DNA of 64,000 bases from Lachnospiraceae bacterium (GTDB taxonomy: Bacteria > Bacillota > Clostridia > Lachnospirales > Lachnospiraceae): assembly GCA_015056905.1 (NCBI GenBank), contig SVFI01000004.1:1-64000 (forward strand), read 5' to 3'. Below the pieces are notes generated by a model. It saw only the letters and a list, made by a program, of their open reading frames with translations. It was not told the DNA's origin and searched no databases. Below, piece by piece: positions 8,665 through 17,702 of the stretch. The translations under genes and the position numbers were made by a program. The stretch's first letter is position 1. The number at the start of each line of letters is the position of its first letter.

Positions 8665-9888
8665 CTAAATCACTCGTCTGACTGCAAGGATGGTACGATA
8701 AGTTGCGTAACCGTATGTAATACCCGTTTGCTCGGTACTTGCGTGTACAATCTGTCCGTTACCCAGATAGAGCGCCACATGACCTGCATAACAGATAATG
8801 TCTCCCGGCTGGGCATCTTCATATGCCACACCGACACCGCAACTTCGCTGGCTGTACGAATCGCGCGGAATGGATATACCAAAATGCGCAAACACAGACT
8901 GTGTAAATCCGGAACAGTCCGCACCATCGGTCAAACTTGTTCCTCCGAACACATAAGGATTTCCTACAAACTGACAGGCATAATCACAAATTTCCTGTCC
9001 GAAAGAAGAAGCTCCCTCGCTGTCATCATCCTCTTCTTCGGCTTCCACGTCATCCCCCTCGGTTTCTCCGGTATTGACATCTATAGAAGTGGTACCGTCA
9101 CCATCGGTATCTGTTCCCTGTACCTCTTCCTCTTTCTTTTTCTCTTCTTCTTCCTTTTTCTTACGCTCTTGCTCCTCAAGCTTTTTAATACGTGCTGTCT
9201 GCTGCTGCAACTGCGTTTTGTATGCAGACGCCTTCTTTCTGGCGTTCTCCAGCTGCGCATCAAAATCTTCTACTGTTCTTCGCTGAATCGCAACAAGAAG
9301 CTTAAGACTCTCCCTCTCCTGTTCAAGTTCATATTCCGATGTCAGCATCTGGGATTTTTCCTGCTCGAGTGAAATTTTTAAATTCTCAATCGTTTCCCTG
9401 TTCTGCACATATTCCGCAAGAAGCTGTCTGTCATAATTGTAAATTCCTTCGACATACTCTGCCTTATTTACCATGTCGGAATAACTGGCTGCTCCAAGCA
9501 AAGCCTGCATGTAGACCATATTTCCCTGTTCATACATGAACTGGATACGCTTCTTCATGCCCTCATATTGCTCTGCCTCAACAGCCTGCGCCTCTGTCAA
9601 ATCCTTCTGCGCAATGTTAATTTCTTTCTGCTTCAGTTCAATCTCTTCTTCCAAGATCTCAATACTTGTAAGAATATCAACGAGCTGACCACTCATCGTC
9701 TCCAACTCTGAGTTAGCCTCATCCCGCTGTGACTGGATATCGTCAATCTCACCATTGACCTCATTCAGACTCTGCTGCGTCTGATTACGCTGATTCCTAA
9801 CACCCGAAATAGTGGTTGCCCATGCGGGAACCACTATTTCAAACATCAATATAAAACTCAGTACAAGACCCAAAATCTTCTTTTGCAT
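8665..9888 (-). CDS. secreted NlpC/P60 peptidoglycan endopeptidase with coiled-coil N-terminus
   Basis: The protein has 407 residues. A signal peptide (ends PAWA) is followed by a long CwlO/PcsB-like coiled coil at about 30-245 rich in Glu, Gln and Lys, an acidic and Lys/Glu linker at about 240-290, and an NlpC/P60 domain at about 295-407. The catalytic set is visible: Cys325 in ADCSGF, His370 in GHVALYLG and His382 in VHAS. Such enzymes cut peptidoglycan stem peptides outside the membrane and act in cell separation or growth; the coiled coil is usually the control arm. The gene starts 16 bases after the foldase lipoprotein stop, so the two are probably one transcript. Confidence 0.9.
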   Translation of the reverse strand: MQKKILGLVLSFILMFEIVVPAWATTISGVRNQRNQTQQSLNEVNGEIDDIQSQRDEANSELETMSGQLVDILTSIEILEEEIELKQKEINIAQKDLTEAQAVEAEQYEGMKKRIQFMYEQGNMVYMQALLGAASYSDMVNKAEYVEGIYNYDRQLLAEYVQNRETIENLKISLEQEKSQMLTSEYELEQERESLKLLVAIQRRTVEDFDAQLENARKKASAYKTQLQQQTARIKKLEEQERKKKEEEEKKKEEEVQGTDTDGDGTTSIDVNTGETEGDDVEAEEEDDDSEGASSFGQEICDYACQFVGNPYVFGGTSLTDGADCSGFTQSVFAHFGISIPRDSYSQRSCGVGVAYEDAQPGDIICYAGHVALYLGNGQIVHASTEQTGITYGYATYRTILAVRRVI

Positions 9889-9903
9889 GAAATCACCATT
9901 TCA

Positions 9904-11211
9904 CTATTCTGTCTGAAGAATCATTTCTCCTGTCGTGTCCTCCTCGATGAATTCTTCGTCATCGATATATTCCTCTTCGAACTCATCATCCTCTACAACA
10001 ATTACATCTTCTTCAGAAATTTCCTCATCTTCCAAAACCACTTCCTCTTCCTCATCCGCGAGAATGGAAACAGGTTCGTTCTCTTTGATTGTAACACAAG
10101 TTGCAAGATATTCATATACTCTATCTGTCAGTATATAATCATAATATGCACCTGCACCGATATCTGCCAAAAGTGCATCTGCCGACTCATAACCGTATGA
10201 ATCATACTCCGCTTCCGCTGCTGCCTTCACATCTTCATCCGAAAGTACAATTCCCGCTTTCTTGGCAATTGCTGCAACTACTAACTTCTCTTTGCATGCT
10301 TCTACAGCAGATAACTTACAATCGGCCTCATAATCCTCTACGCTGGCGTATCCCATATAATTTGTAATGAATTCATCTGCTGTCACACCGTACATTGCGG
10401 CATAAGACTCGGCATTTTGTTTAATTGTGTTCAGAACATCATCAATCATTTCCTGCGGCGGATCATTTACCGTACAGAGCTGATAAACCGCCTGCCAAAC
10501 AGCAAGGTTTCTCTCCTCTGCATTTGTTTCATCACATGTTTCCTGCAAGTATGACTTAATATCCTCTTTAAATGCTGCAATCGAATCAAAACCGACACCG
10601 AACTGAGCAATCAATTCATCTGTTATTTCCGGCATTTCTTTTGTATTGATCGAGTTGATTGTTACATCAAACGTAACAGCCTCACCTGCAAGCTCTTCAC
10701 TATGGTATTCCTCTGGGAATGTCAGATTCAGAGTTGTCTTTTCACCCACCTGTAATCCTACAAGTCCCTCTTCAAAACCATCGATAAAAGAACCGGAACC
10801 GATTTCCAAGTTATGTCCCTGTGCCGTTCCGCCGTCAAAAGCCACACCGTCCTTTTTGCCGACGTAATCAATGTTCGCAATATCTCCTTCTTCGACCGTC
10901 GTCTTATCGGAAACGGTATACGTATAAAGATCCATATAATCCAAATAGTACTCTACTTCATCATTAAATTGTTTCTCCACGTCTTCATCCGTAAAATTTA
11001 CCACATCAACAGTAACTTCCACTCCTGAATAATCACCAAGCGTTACGTAATCATCCGGATTATAATCTTTTGTCGAAACGGCCCCGGTCTGTACCGCTTG
11101 CGCTGTATCTGCATTTTCTGTTGTCGCAGCATCTTTCTCTTTCGATCCGCATGCACAAAGTGTCATTACCATGCTGACAGCCAAAAGTGCTGATAATAAT
11201 TTCTTTTTCAT
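9904..11211 (-). CDS. surface lipoprotein with trigger-factor FKBP-type PPIase domain
   Basis: The protein has 435 residues. The signal peptide ends in the lipobox TLCAC. After a short linker comes a trigger-factor-like region: an FKBP domain at about 95-190 (VEEGDIANIDYVGKKDGVAF and EGLVGLQVGEKTTLNLTFP) and a helical C-terminal chaperone region (PPQEMIDDVL, then helices to about 375). The ribosome-binding N-domain of cytosolic trigger factor is absent. It ends with about 50 residues made largely of Glu and Asp. It is best read as an extracytoplasmic folding catalyst for secreted proteins. It is co-transcribed with the NlpC/P60 gene. Confidence 0.85.
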   Translation of the reverse strand: MKKKLLSALLAVSMVMTLCACGSKEKDAATTENADTAQAVQTGAVSTKDYNPDDYVTLGDYSGVEVTVDVVNFTDEDVEKQFNDEVEYYLDYMDLYTYTVSDKTTVEEGDIANIDYVGKKDGVAFDGGTAQGHNLEIGSGSFIDGFEEGLVGLQVGEKTTLNLTFPEEYHSEELAGEAVTFDVTINSINTKEMPEITDELIAQFGVGFDSIAAFKEDIKSYLQETCDETNAEERNLAVWQAVYQLCTVNDPPQEMIDDVLNTIKQNAESYAAMYGVTADEFITNYMGYASVEDYEADCKLSAVEACKEKLVVAAIAKKAGIVLSDEDVKAAAEAEYDSYGYESADALLADIGAGAYYDYILTDRVYEYLATCVTIKENEPVSILADEEEEVVLEDEEISEEDVIVVEDDEFEEEYIDDEEFIEEDTTGEMILQTE

Positions 11212-11322
11212 ATCTACATCTCCTCGTATATTATCGTTTTAAAAAAACATCTCTTTACTTATACCACATTTTAAAGTCAGGATAAAGACTTTCAAAAAAA
11301 TTCATAAAGAATTCATAGTTTC

Positions 11323-11351
11323 TTGCACTTCCAAAAAAAGAATGTTACAAT
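11323..11351 (+). promoter_or_regulatory. sigma-A type promoter for the 11386 gene
   Basis: TTGCAC at 11323-11328 and TACAAT at 11346-11351 are 17 bases apart. It supports ATG 11386 (after AGGAGG) as the true start. Confidence 0.6.
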
Positions 11352-11385
11352 ACCTATGTTTGTAATATATCAGGAGGAAAAAACC

Positions 11386-11862
11386 ATGAATACTGCCACG
11401 ATTGTACTTTTAGTTATTTTAGCGATTTTGATTGTAGCTGTCATCGCTTTATATTTCGTAGGAAAAAAAGCTCAGAAAAAACAGAACGAACAGCAGGAAA
11501 TGATGGAGGCTACCAAGCAGACTGTTTCGATGCTCATCATTGACAAGAAGCGAATGAAAATCAAAGATTCCGGTCTTCCGCAGTCTGTGATTTCCCAGAC
11601 GCCGAAGCTGATGCGTTCAAGTAAACTTCCGATTGTAAAAGCAAAGGTCGGTCCACAGATTCTTTCTCTCGTATGCGACGAAAAGATTTTTGACAAAGTA
11701 CCTGTAAAGAAGGAAGTAAAAGCTTCTGTAAGCGGAATTTACATTCTGGATGTGAAGGGTATCCGTAATACCAAGTCAAATGAACCGGAAAAGAAAAAGA
11801 ACGCTTTCCAGCGTGCATGGGCAGTTGCCAAACAGAAAGCCGGTGTGACACAGGTAAAATAA
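11386..11862 (+). CDS. small membrane-anchored protein of unknown function
   Basis: The protein has 158 residues; ATG at 11386 has AGGAGG 7 bases before it. One N-terminal membrane helix (TATIVLLVILAILIVAVIALYFVG) is followed by a basic coiled stretch and a compact domain with KKRMKIKDSGLPQSVISQTP and KAKVGPQILSLVCDEKIFDKVPVKKEVKASVSGIYI. It looks like a cytoplasmic beta-rich domain held at the membrane. I recognise it only as a protein frequent in Lachnospiraceae; no function can be given. It stands alone, with a bidirectional terminator after it. Confidence 0.75.
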   Translation: MNTATIVLLVILAILIVAVIALYFVGKKAQKKQNEQQEMMEATKQTVSMLIIDKKRMKIKDSGLPQSVISQTPKLMRSSKLPIVKAKVGPQILSLVCDEKIFDKVPVKKEVKASVSGIYILDVKGIRNTKSNEPEKKKNAFQRAWAVAKQKAGVTQVK

Positions 11863-11871
11863 AAATTGTAC

Positions 11872-11904
11872 AAAAAACGCAGATACCGCGGTATCTGCGT
11901 TTTT
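11872..11904. terminator. bidirectional terminator between convergent genes
   Basis: ACGCAGATACCGCGGTATCT and its continuation form a near-perfect palindrome with A-run on the left and T-run on the right, serving the plus gene ending at 11862 and the minus gene ending at 11905. Confidence 0.9.
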
Positions 11905-12345
11905 CTATTGCATACTCATTCCCCGCTCCTGCGAGCAGATTTCCATATGAATTTCACAATCAGCCAGATGCTCGTAATTCGCTTCAAGAGAATAAAACGC
12001 GTTCACAACGATCCGGTCATCCTCCTCAATCAGTTCAACCGATGTCGTATCAATTCCAAGCATCATATCTCCATACGGTGTTGCATAGCAACAACTGTTC
12101 TTTTGGCTCTCCTCGAACACCATATTTACATTGAGAAGCCCCTTTTTCGTCACAGTAAGTGCACCTTCTTTGAACTTCATCATACTCTTAACCGGCTGGT
12201 CGAGCCCTTCCATCATCTCATCATACATCACATAGTGATAGTCGTTTTTTTTATAATAATTTCCCTTATTAATCACTTCCATGTGCTCTGTTTCGTCCTG
12301 TGCTGTCTGAAAAGAGGACACGGAAACGAGTACATCCTTTGTCAT
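11905..12345 (-). CDS. DUF1934 (YwiB-like) beta-barrel protein
   Basis: The protein has 146 residues. The layout fits the DUF1934 family, small cytosolic lipocalin-like barrels: an N-terminal DVLVSVSSFQ strand, NKGNYYKKNDYHYVMYDE, a central LTVTKKGLLNVNMVF, and CCYATPYGDMMLGIDTTSVEL. AAGGAAGGA precedes the ATG. It follows murI closely, so the two may share a transcript. The biochemical role is not known for the family. Confidence 0.8.
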   Translation of the reverse strand: MTKDVLVSVSSFQTAQDETEHMEVINKGNYYKKNDYHYVMYDEMMEGLDQPVKSMMKFKEGALTVTKKGLLNVNMVFEESQKNSCCYATPYGDMMLGIDTTSVELIEEDDRIVVNAFYSLEANYEHLADCEIHMEICSQERGMSMQ

Positions 12346-12378
12346 AACAATATCCTTCCTTTTCGCTGTTGCGCTGTT

Positions 12379-13206
12379 TTAATAATCCTCAATGTGTATT
12401 GTCTTTGCCGACAAAATACCGTATTTCAATATAGAATTGGCAAAGGTCTTAAACTTCTCTGCCCCGTCGGATACGTAAAACTGATAACGGTTTTCACCGA
12501 GATCCGGTTTTTTATCCTGCAAAAGTCCCTTTTCCTCCAAAAGAAGTTTCAGCTCTCTCGCCGTCTCGTACGCCGGATTGACAAGCGTTACTTTATCACC
12601 CATAACTCTCTGAATCGTATTGCGGATCAGAGGATAATGTGTACATCCCAAAATCAGTGTATCAATATCAATATCAATAAGTTCCAGCAGGTAGCGGGAA
12701 GCAATTTCATCGGTGACAGGGTCCTCCAAAAGACCTTCTTCCACAAGCGGTACAAAAAGCGGACACGCTTTTCCCGTCACACTCACCTCCGATTTGAGCT
12801 GTTTGATGTATGTAGTATAAATTTCAGATCCGATGGTTGCACTCGTCGCTATGACTCCGACTTTGCCGTTCTTGGTCACATCCGCTGCCACCTTCGCGCC
12901 CGGCTTTACTACACCGATGATAGGAATATCTATTTCCTTTTCCAACTCATCAAGCGCATATGCACTGGCCGTATTACACGCTACCACTATCGTCTTAACA
13001 TTCTGCGTCTGTAAAAAATGCGCAATCTGACGCGAGAACCGGGTAACAGTTTCCTTCGACTTACTTCCGTATGGGACTCTCGCCGTATCGCCGAAATATA
13101 TAATCTTTTCGTTCGGTATCTGGCGCATGATTTCCCGCACCACCGTCAGTCCGCCGAATCCGGAATCAAACACACCAATCGGTGCATCTTTCAAACAATC
13201 TGACAT
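12379..13206 (-). CDS. murI: glutamate racemase
   Basis: The protein has 275 residues, of normal family length. It interconverts L- and D-glutamate for peptidoglycan. IGVFDSGFGGLTV at the N-terminus, the first catalytic cysteine Cys77 in VACNTASA and the second, Cys188, in GCTHYPLI are all present, and YFGDTARVPYGSKS binds substrate. The gene sits in a minus-strand run ispE, gntR, small membrane protein, murI, DUF1934. Confidence 0.97.
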   Translation of the reverse strand: MSDCLKDAPIGVFDSGFGGLTVVREIMRQIPNEKIIYFGDTARVPYGSKSKETVTRFSRQIAHFLQTQNVKTIVVACNTASAYALDELEKEIDIPIIGVVKPGAKVAADVTKNGKVGVIATSATIGSEIYTTYIKQLKSEVSVTGKACPLFVPLVEEGLLEDPVTDEIASRYLLELIDIDIDTLILGCTHYPLIRNTIQRVMGDKVTLVNPAYETARELKLLLEEKGLLQDKKPDLGENRYQFYVSDGAEKFKTFANSILKYGILSAKTIHIEDY

Positions 13207-13215
13207 AATATACTC

Positions 13216-13449
13216 CTAACTGTTTTTCAGACATTCATATAAAAAGGAGGAATACTGAATCCGACCTCTGCCGTATTCTTCCGGCAATACCCTCTGCCTG
13301 TAACTGCGCGGCTGGGAAACAACGCGATACGCATTCGGTGAAATGCCATGTGACGGGTACAATACCCCAAAGAAGAAGGCAGCTCCGAACATCAGGCTCA
13401 AAGTCCCGTATACAAATGTCTCAATATGTTTCAAAAAATAGTTTTTCAT
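13216..13449 (-). CDS. small membrane protein, 77 aa, unknown
   Basis: ATG at 13449 is preceded by GGAG at 8 bases; an in-frame Met at 13506 lacks a site and lies in the flank of the previous gene. One hydrophobic segment (FVYGTLSLMFGAAFFFGVLY) is followed by a polar Arg/Tyr-rich tail. It lies 9 bases before murI, so it may be translated from the same message. No family is recognised. Confidence 0.55.
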   Translation of the reverse strand: MKNYFLKHIETFVYGTLSLMFGAAFFFGVLYPSHGISPNAYRVVSQPRSYRQRVLPEEYGRGRIQYSSFLYECLKNS

Positions 13450-13520
13450 TACATAACTCCTTTTACAAAAAAATACTTGTATCAGGAGTATGCACGGTTT
13501 TTTCACGCTTATACCTTAAG

Positions 13521-14192
13521 CTAACTCAAATTCAGATGTTCCATGATGGTATTGAGCTGGTTATTGATATGCTGCTGAATTTCTTTTACAGCACGTTCTT
13601 TGTCCCTTGCTGCAATGCTCTCATAAATTCTTCTGTGCTCCTCAATCAGAAGCGCATGATAAGAAGAATCCTTAATATACTCAAACCGGTACCGGTACAT
13701 CTGCTCCGAGAGATTCGAGATCATCTGCTGAAGTCTCTCGTTGCCCGTCGCGCGGATAATCACATCGTGAAGAGCTACGTCCGCTTTCGTAATTACTGTC
13801 GCATCTTTTGTCGCCGTTACCTTTGCAAAATAATCGCACGCGTCTTTGAGTTCCTGCAATCCCTCTTCCGTAATGCGCTCACATGCAAGTTCCACTCCGA
13901 GCGCATCCAGCGCCTGTCTCACCTCAAGCACATCCTTTAAATTCTTGGCAGAAATCTGTGCCACCTCAGCACCGCGCCGAGGAATCATCGTCACAAGTCC
14001 TTCCAACTCCAGTTTCCGGATTGCTTCACGAATCGGGGTACGACTGACACCGAGTCTGTCCGCAAGGTGAATCTCCATCAGTCTCTCACCCGGCTTGAGC
14101 TCTCCTGTTAAAATCCCCTGACGAAGTGTCTTAAACACAACATCCCGAAGCGGTAAATATTCGTCCATATTCTGCTGCATCATATCTCTCAT
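13521..14192 (-). CDS. GntR-family transcriptional regulator, FCD (FadR) type
   Basis: The protein has 223 residues. A winged helix at about 15-75 has the GntR signature (LKPGERLMEIHLADRLGVSR then TPIREAIRKLELEGLV). The FCD ligand domain at about 90-215 has metal-binding positions Asp and His in ALHDVIIRATGN and His in EEHRRIYESI. It overlaps the ispE stop by 4 bases, so the two are translationally coupled. Regulators of this type respond to small organic acids; the target is not evident. Confidence 0.88.
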   Translation of the reverse strand: MRDMMQQNMDEYLPLRDVVFKTLRQGILTGELKPGERLMEIHLADRLGVSRTPIREAIRKLELEGLVTMIPRRGAEVAQISAKNLKDVLEVRQALDALGVELACERITEEGLQELKDACDYFAKVTATKDATVITKADVALHDVIIRATGNERLQQMISNLSEQMYRYRFEYIKDSSYHALLIEEHRRIYESIAARDKERAVKEIQQHINNQLNTIMEHLNLS

Positions 14193-15064
14193 ACGTTTTC
14201 TCCATTTTGGAATGTCGTCACGAACAACTGCTTTGCAAGATTAGCCTCTGCTAACACTTTACACGCTTTCTCCGCCGTCTCTTTATCAGGGAAAATGGCG
14301 AAGACGCTCGGTCCGCTTCCGCTCATGAGTGCACCGAGTGCACCGTTGTTAACAAGTAACTTTTTAATTTCTTCAACAATCGGATAATCCTCTATCGTAA
14401 CAAGTTCAAGAACATTCCCCAGACGTTTGACAATTCCGTCAAGATCCTTGTTCTCAAGCGCTTCTATCATTCCGTCAATATCCGGATGCTCATAACTCTC
14501 TTTTGCGTCCAGTTTCTTATAGACAACCGGTGTGGAAACATAGATATCCGGCTTGGCTACTATGAGATACGCCTGCGGCGGCGATGCAACCGGTGTCAGT
14601 TTCTCACCGATTCCTTCTGAGAGCGCTGTCTGTCCAAGCACACAATACGGAACATCCGCGCCGATGCTCACACTTTCCTGCTGTATTTTTTCCTTGCTGA
14701 GACCGAGATTTAACAATTCATTCACACCGAGGAGCGTTGCTGCAGCATCGGTACTTCCTCCCGCCATACCCGCAGCAATCGGAATTCGTTTTTCAAGCCG
14801 GATAGTTACTCCCCTTTTGTCCCCCGTCAACTCACGGATCAAAAGTACGGCTTTATAAACCAGATTGTCCTCATTGGTCGGAAGAATTCCTTCATCCGTC
14901 TCAACAATAATCCGGTCATCCTCCCTTTCTGAAAAGGTAAGCGTGTCACAGATTCCGACATTCTGCATAATCATCTTTACCTCATGATAACCGTTCGGTA
15001 ACACCCCGGTAACATCCAGACCGAGATTTATTTTTGCGTACGCATTTCTGGTAATACTTTTCAT
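14189..15064 (-). CDS. ispE: 4-diphosphocytidyl-2-C-methyl-D-erythritol kinase
   Basis: The protein has 291 residues. It phosphorylates CDP-methylerythritol in the non-mevalonate isoprenoid pathway. AYAKINLGLDVTGVLPNGYH at the N-terminus and the GHMP ATP loop IPIAAGMAGGSTDAAATL are diagnostic, and the C-terminal GALGALMSGSGPSVFAIF completes the GHMP fold. ATG at 15064 is chosen with AAGGCAGG upstream over an ATG at 15082. It is coupled to the downstream GntR gene. Confidence 0.95.
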   Translation of the reverse strand: MKSITRNAYAKINLGLDVTGVLPNGYHEVKMIMQNVGICDTLTFSEREDDRIIVETDEGILPTNEDNLVYKAVLLIRELTGDKRGVTIRLEKRIPIAAGMAGGSTDAAATLLGVNELLNLGLSKEKIQQESVSIGADVPYCVLGQTALSEGIGEKLTPVASPPQAYLIVAKPDIYVSTPVVYKKLDAKESYEHPDIDGMIEALENKDLDGIVKRLGNVLELVTIEDYPIVEEIKKLLVNNGALGALMSGSGPSVFAIFPDKETAEKACKVLAEANLAKQLFVTTFQNGENV

Positions 15065-15121
15065 ATTGTACCTGCCTTGCATTTTGTATACATTATTAAG
15101 ACTAATATATAACGAAACACC

Positions 15122-15151
15122 AAAAAAAGCAACCGGGAGTACATCTCCCGG
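15122..15151 (-). terminator. terminator after the SPOCS/LysM gene
   Basis: CCGGGAG at 15133-15139 and CTCCCGG at 15145-15151 form the stem. On the minus strand it is followed by TTGC and seven T. Confidence 0.85.
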
Positions 15152-15173
15152 CGCTTTCTGTTTCTCCTTATAT

Positions 15174-16730
15174 TTATTCTCTTTCTTTCACAAGCAGTAA
15201 TTTATCTCCCGGACGGATTTCATCTCCGGTGAGTGCATTCATCTCTTTAATCCGGCTCACAGGCATATAATATTTTTTCCCGATTTGCCATAACGTATCT
15301 CCCTTACCGACCACATGCACAACAATGCCGGGCTGGCGTCTCCTCATTGCTTTATCCGGTTCCGTAACGCGGATATCCGTCACAAGCTCCTCCTCAAATT
15401 CTTCGAACAGTATCCCGGCTATATCAAGCGCAATTTTTGCCTCCAGTTCCCTGGCATCCTGCATGGTAACAGATAGTTGCTCTAAGGTAACTCTTATGCC
15501 GGAAAGAACATCCTCCCCCGCACCTTTCGCCTCCAGTAAATATACGAACGGAACCGTCTGCTCCAAAGATGAGTAAGGTATTTTGTCATCACTTGTCACA
15601 TAAAGGCATTTGATTACTATAACACCTTCTATCTGTGCACCGGACTCCGTCATCGCGCACTCTTCCACATACACTTCTCCTTCACTGTGAATCAGCTGCA
15701 AAATCTGCGGATTTCCTTCTATCTGTATTTTCTCATTTAACCTACACTTACCGCTATTACGGACAAGGATTCTGCGGAAAGTTCCGCTCTTTACATCCGT
15801 CTCAACATCTTTTCTGATTCCATAGACATCTCCCAGTATGGAAATATTTTCCTCTTCATACAGCTTAATGCAAAGATCGAGCACCAGCTCCATCGAAAAT
15901 CCTCTTTCCTCACCGTCAAAATCCGGATGTACTTCAAAATTACGCTCTGAAATGTTATATCGGATATCCGGAATCATCATCTCTCGGCTTCCCTGACAAT
16001 CCATACTTCCGGAAAACGGAAGCATCGTTTCAAAATATTGTACATTGTCATCTTCCTGCGTACTTTCATAGAGCACGAATACAGTAAGCTCTCCGCTAAC
16101 GGCAATTTTATCATCCAACGGTTTAAAGTCAATTGACGCAATTTTTACACTCTGCCAGATTAACCGAAAAATATTCGGCATATGCGCAGGAAGCTCGAGT
16201 TCTTGTCTTATCCTGTATATATCGCGTTTGCAGATAGCAAGGCGTGCAAGCTCCATCTTCTTTAAACGATACTCTATATGTTCCGCGTCCGTCAGATCAC
16301 AGGCCACCTCTTCATCGTAAAGCATCTCCGATTGTAAGCTGAAGGTAACCACACTTCTCGCACTTAGTTTTCTCGAATTGATTACACTGATGGAAAGATC
16401 CTCAATTTTCCAGTTGACATCAACGGTATCGCCCGGCTGCGCTCCCTCCACATAAACAGTTTCCTCAAATGGGATCTTTCCGTCAATACGCGCAAGCTTC
16501 TCATCATCATCTTCCGTGAGATAAAGAATATAAACTTCCAGCGTCCCTTTCAGTGCAACATGGTCTTTTGTCACCTTCGTATCGGATATGACCACGTTCC
16601 CCTCCCTGAAAATAATCTTATTCAGGTCCGGACTCACCTCAGGCAGATTGATATCTTCTTCCAGACTTACCTGATTGACCGCTTTGCATTTTATCCTGTC
16701 CATATGTATGTTATTTCGAATGATATCCAT
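15174..16730 (-). CDS. SPOCS (DUF3794) plus LysM protein, SipL-like
   Basis: The protein has 518 residues; ATG at 16730 has GGGAGG 6 bases upstream. Two or three SPOCS/DUF3794 units fill the first 450 residues (VNQVSLEEDINLPEVSPDLN and repeated DVNWKIEDLSISV-like strands), and a LysM domain closes it at about 470-515 (VGKGDTLWQIGKKYYMPVSR). This is the layout of Clostridioides difficile SipL, which binds SpoIVA at the forespore surface to build the coat. It follows pyrD but is probably expressed in sporulating mother cells. The SipL equivalence is inference from layout. Confidence 0.82.
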   Translation of the reverse strand: MDIIRNNIHMDRIKCKAVNQVSLEEDINLPEVSPDLNKIIFREGNVVISDTKVTKDHVALKGTLEVYILYLTEDDDEKLARIDGKIPFEETVYVEGAQPGDTVDVNWKIEDLSISVINSRKLSARSVVTFSLQSEMLYDEEVACDLTDAEHIEYRLKKMELARLAICKRDIYRIRQELELPAHMPNIFRLIWQSVKIASIDFKPLDDKIAVSGELTVFVLYESTQEDDNVQYFETMLPFSGSMDCQGSREMMIPDIRYNISERNFEVHPDFDGEERGFSMELVLDLCIKLYEEENISILGDVYGIRKDVETDVKSGTFRRILVRNSGKCRLNEKIQIEGNPQILQLIHSEGEVYVEECAMTESGAQIEGVIVIKCLYVTSDDKIPYSSLEQTVPFVYLLEAKGAGEDVLSGIRVTLEQLSVTMQDARELEAKIALDIAGILFEEFEEELVTDIRVTEPDKAMRRRQPGIVVHVVGKGDTLWQIGKKYYMPVSRIKEMNALTGDEIRPGDKLLLVKERE

Positions 16731-16799
16731 ATAAAACCTCCCCAATTCTTGATACATTGTATGCAGAATGTGGGGAGGATATACTCATAATATTTTTAA

Positions 16800-17702
16800 T
16801 TATTTCACACAGCCGATAATGCTATTAATATCTTCGATTCCTTTTTCTTTCATGAAAGATTCAATTCCGTCGACGGTCTCCACCGTCGCGTACGGGTTGA
16901 CAAAATTCATTGCGCCGATGGAAACGGCTGTTGCGCCCGCCATCATAAACTCAATCGCATCTTCCGCGTTTGCAATGCCCCCCATTCCGATAATCGGAAT
17001 GTTGACTGCATTCGCCACCTGGTACACCATGCGCACCGCCACCGGCTTAATCGCAGGACCACTCATACCACCTGTTTTGTTAGCAAGAGCAAACGCACGT
17101 CTGTGAATGTCTATCTTCATTCCTGTAATTGTATTGATTAAAGAAAGGGCATCCGCGCCTGCTGCCTCTGCCGCCTTCGCCATCTCTGTAATATCCGTTA
17201 CATTCGGGCTGAGCTTCATAATCACCGGCTGTTTTGCTTTCTTCTTAATCTCTGCCGTAATCTCGGAAAGCGCCTTTGCATTCTGACCGAAAGCAATCGC
17301 ACCCTCTTTTACATTCGGGCAGGAAACATTAATTTCAAGCATGTCCACCGCCTCGTCAGAGAGGCGTTCCACAACCTCAACATAGTCTTCAATGCTCTTT
17401 CCGCACACATTCACAATTACCTTTGTATCGTAATTTTTGAGGAAAGCAAGATCTCTTTCTATAAACACATCAATCCCCGGATTCTGAAGTCCGATGGCAT
17501 TGAGCATTCCGCCGTACGTCTCCGCCACACGCGGCGTCGGATTGCCCGGCCAAGGTACATTCGCCACACCCTTTGTGACAACAGCACCGAGTTTATTCAA
17601 ATCTACAAATTCACCATATTCCATACCTGAGCCGAATGTTCCGGAAGCTGTCATGACCGGATTTTTAAATTCAACTCCTGCAATCGTTACTTTTGTATTC
17701 AT
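16800..17702 (-). CDS. pyrD: dihydroorotate dehydrogenase B, catalytic subunit
   Basis: The protein has 300 residues. It oxidises dihydroorotate to orotate with FMN, passing electrons through PyrK to NAD. FKNPVMTASGTFGSGMEY binds FMN, and INVSCPNVKEGAIAFGQ holds the catalytic Cys of the class 1B enzyme. MGGIANAEDAIEFMMAGATA is the C-terminal FMN/phosphate site. Its start overlaps the pyrK stop by one base, fitting a two-subunit complex. Confidence 0.97.
   Translation of the reverse strand: MNTKVTIAGVEFKNPVMTASGTFGSGMEYGEFVDLNKLGAVVTKGVANVPWPGNPTPRVAETYGGMLNAIGLQNPGIDVFIERDLAFLKNYDTKVIVNVCGKSIEDYVEVVERLSDEAVDMLEINVSCPNVKEGAIAFGQNAKALSEITAEIKKKAKQPVIMKLSPNVTDITEMAKAAEAAGADALSLINTITGMKIDIHRRAFALANKTGGMSGPAIKPVAVRMVYQVANAVNIPIIGMGGIANAEDAIEFMMAGATAVSIGAMNFVNPYATVETVDGIESFMKEKGIEDINSIIGCVK

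Noticed and set aside
8629-9372. Plus-strand frame of 247 codons rich in Leu and Phe
   Set aside because: It is the antisense of the Glu/Lys-rich coiled coil of the NlpC/P60 gene and has no ribosome site.
11866-13014. Plus-strand frame of 382 codons across two genes
   Set aside because: It runs antisense to murI and the DUF1934 gene and begins in a terminator.
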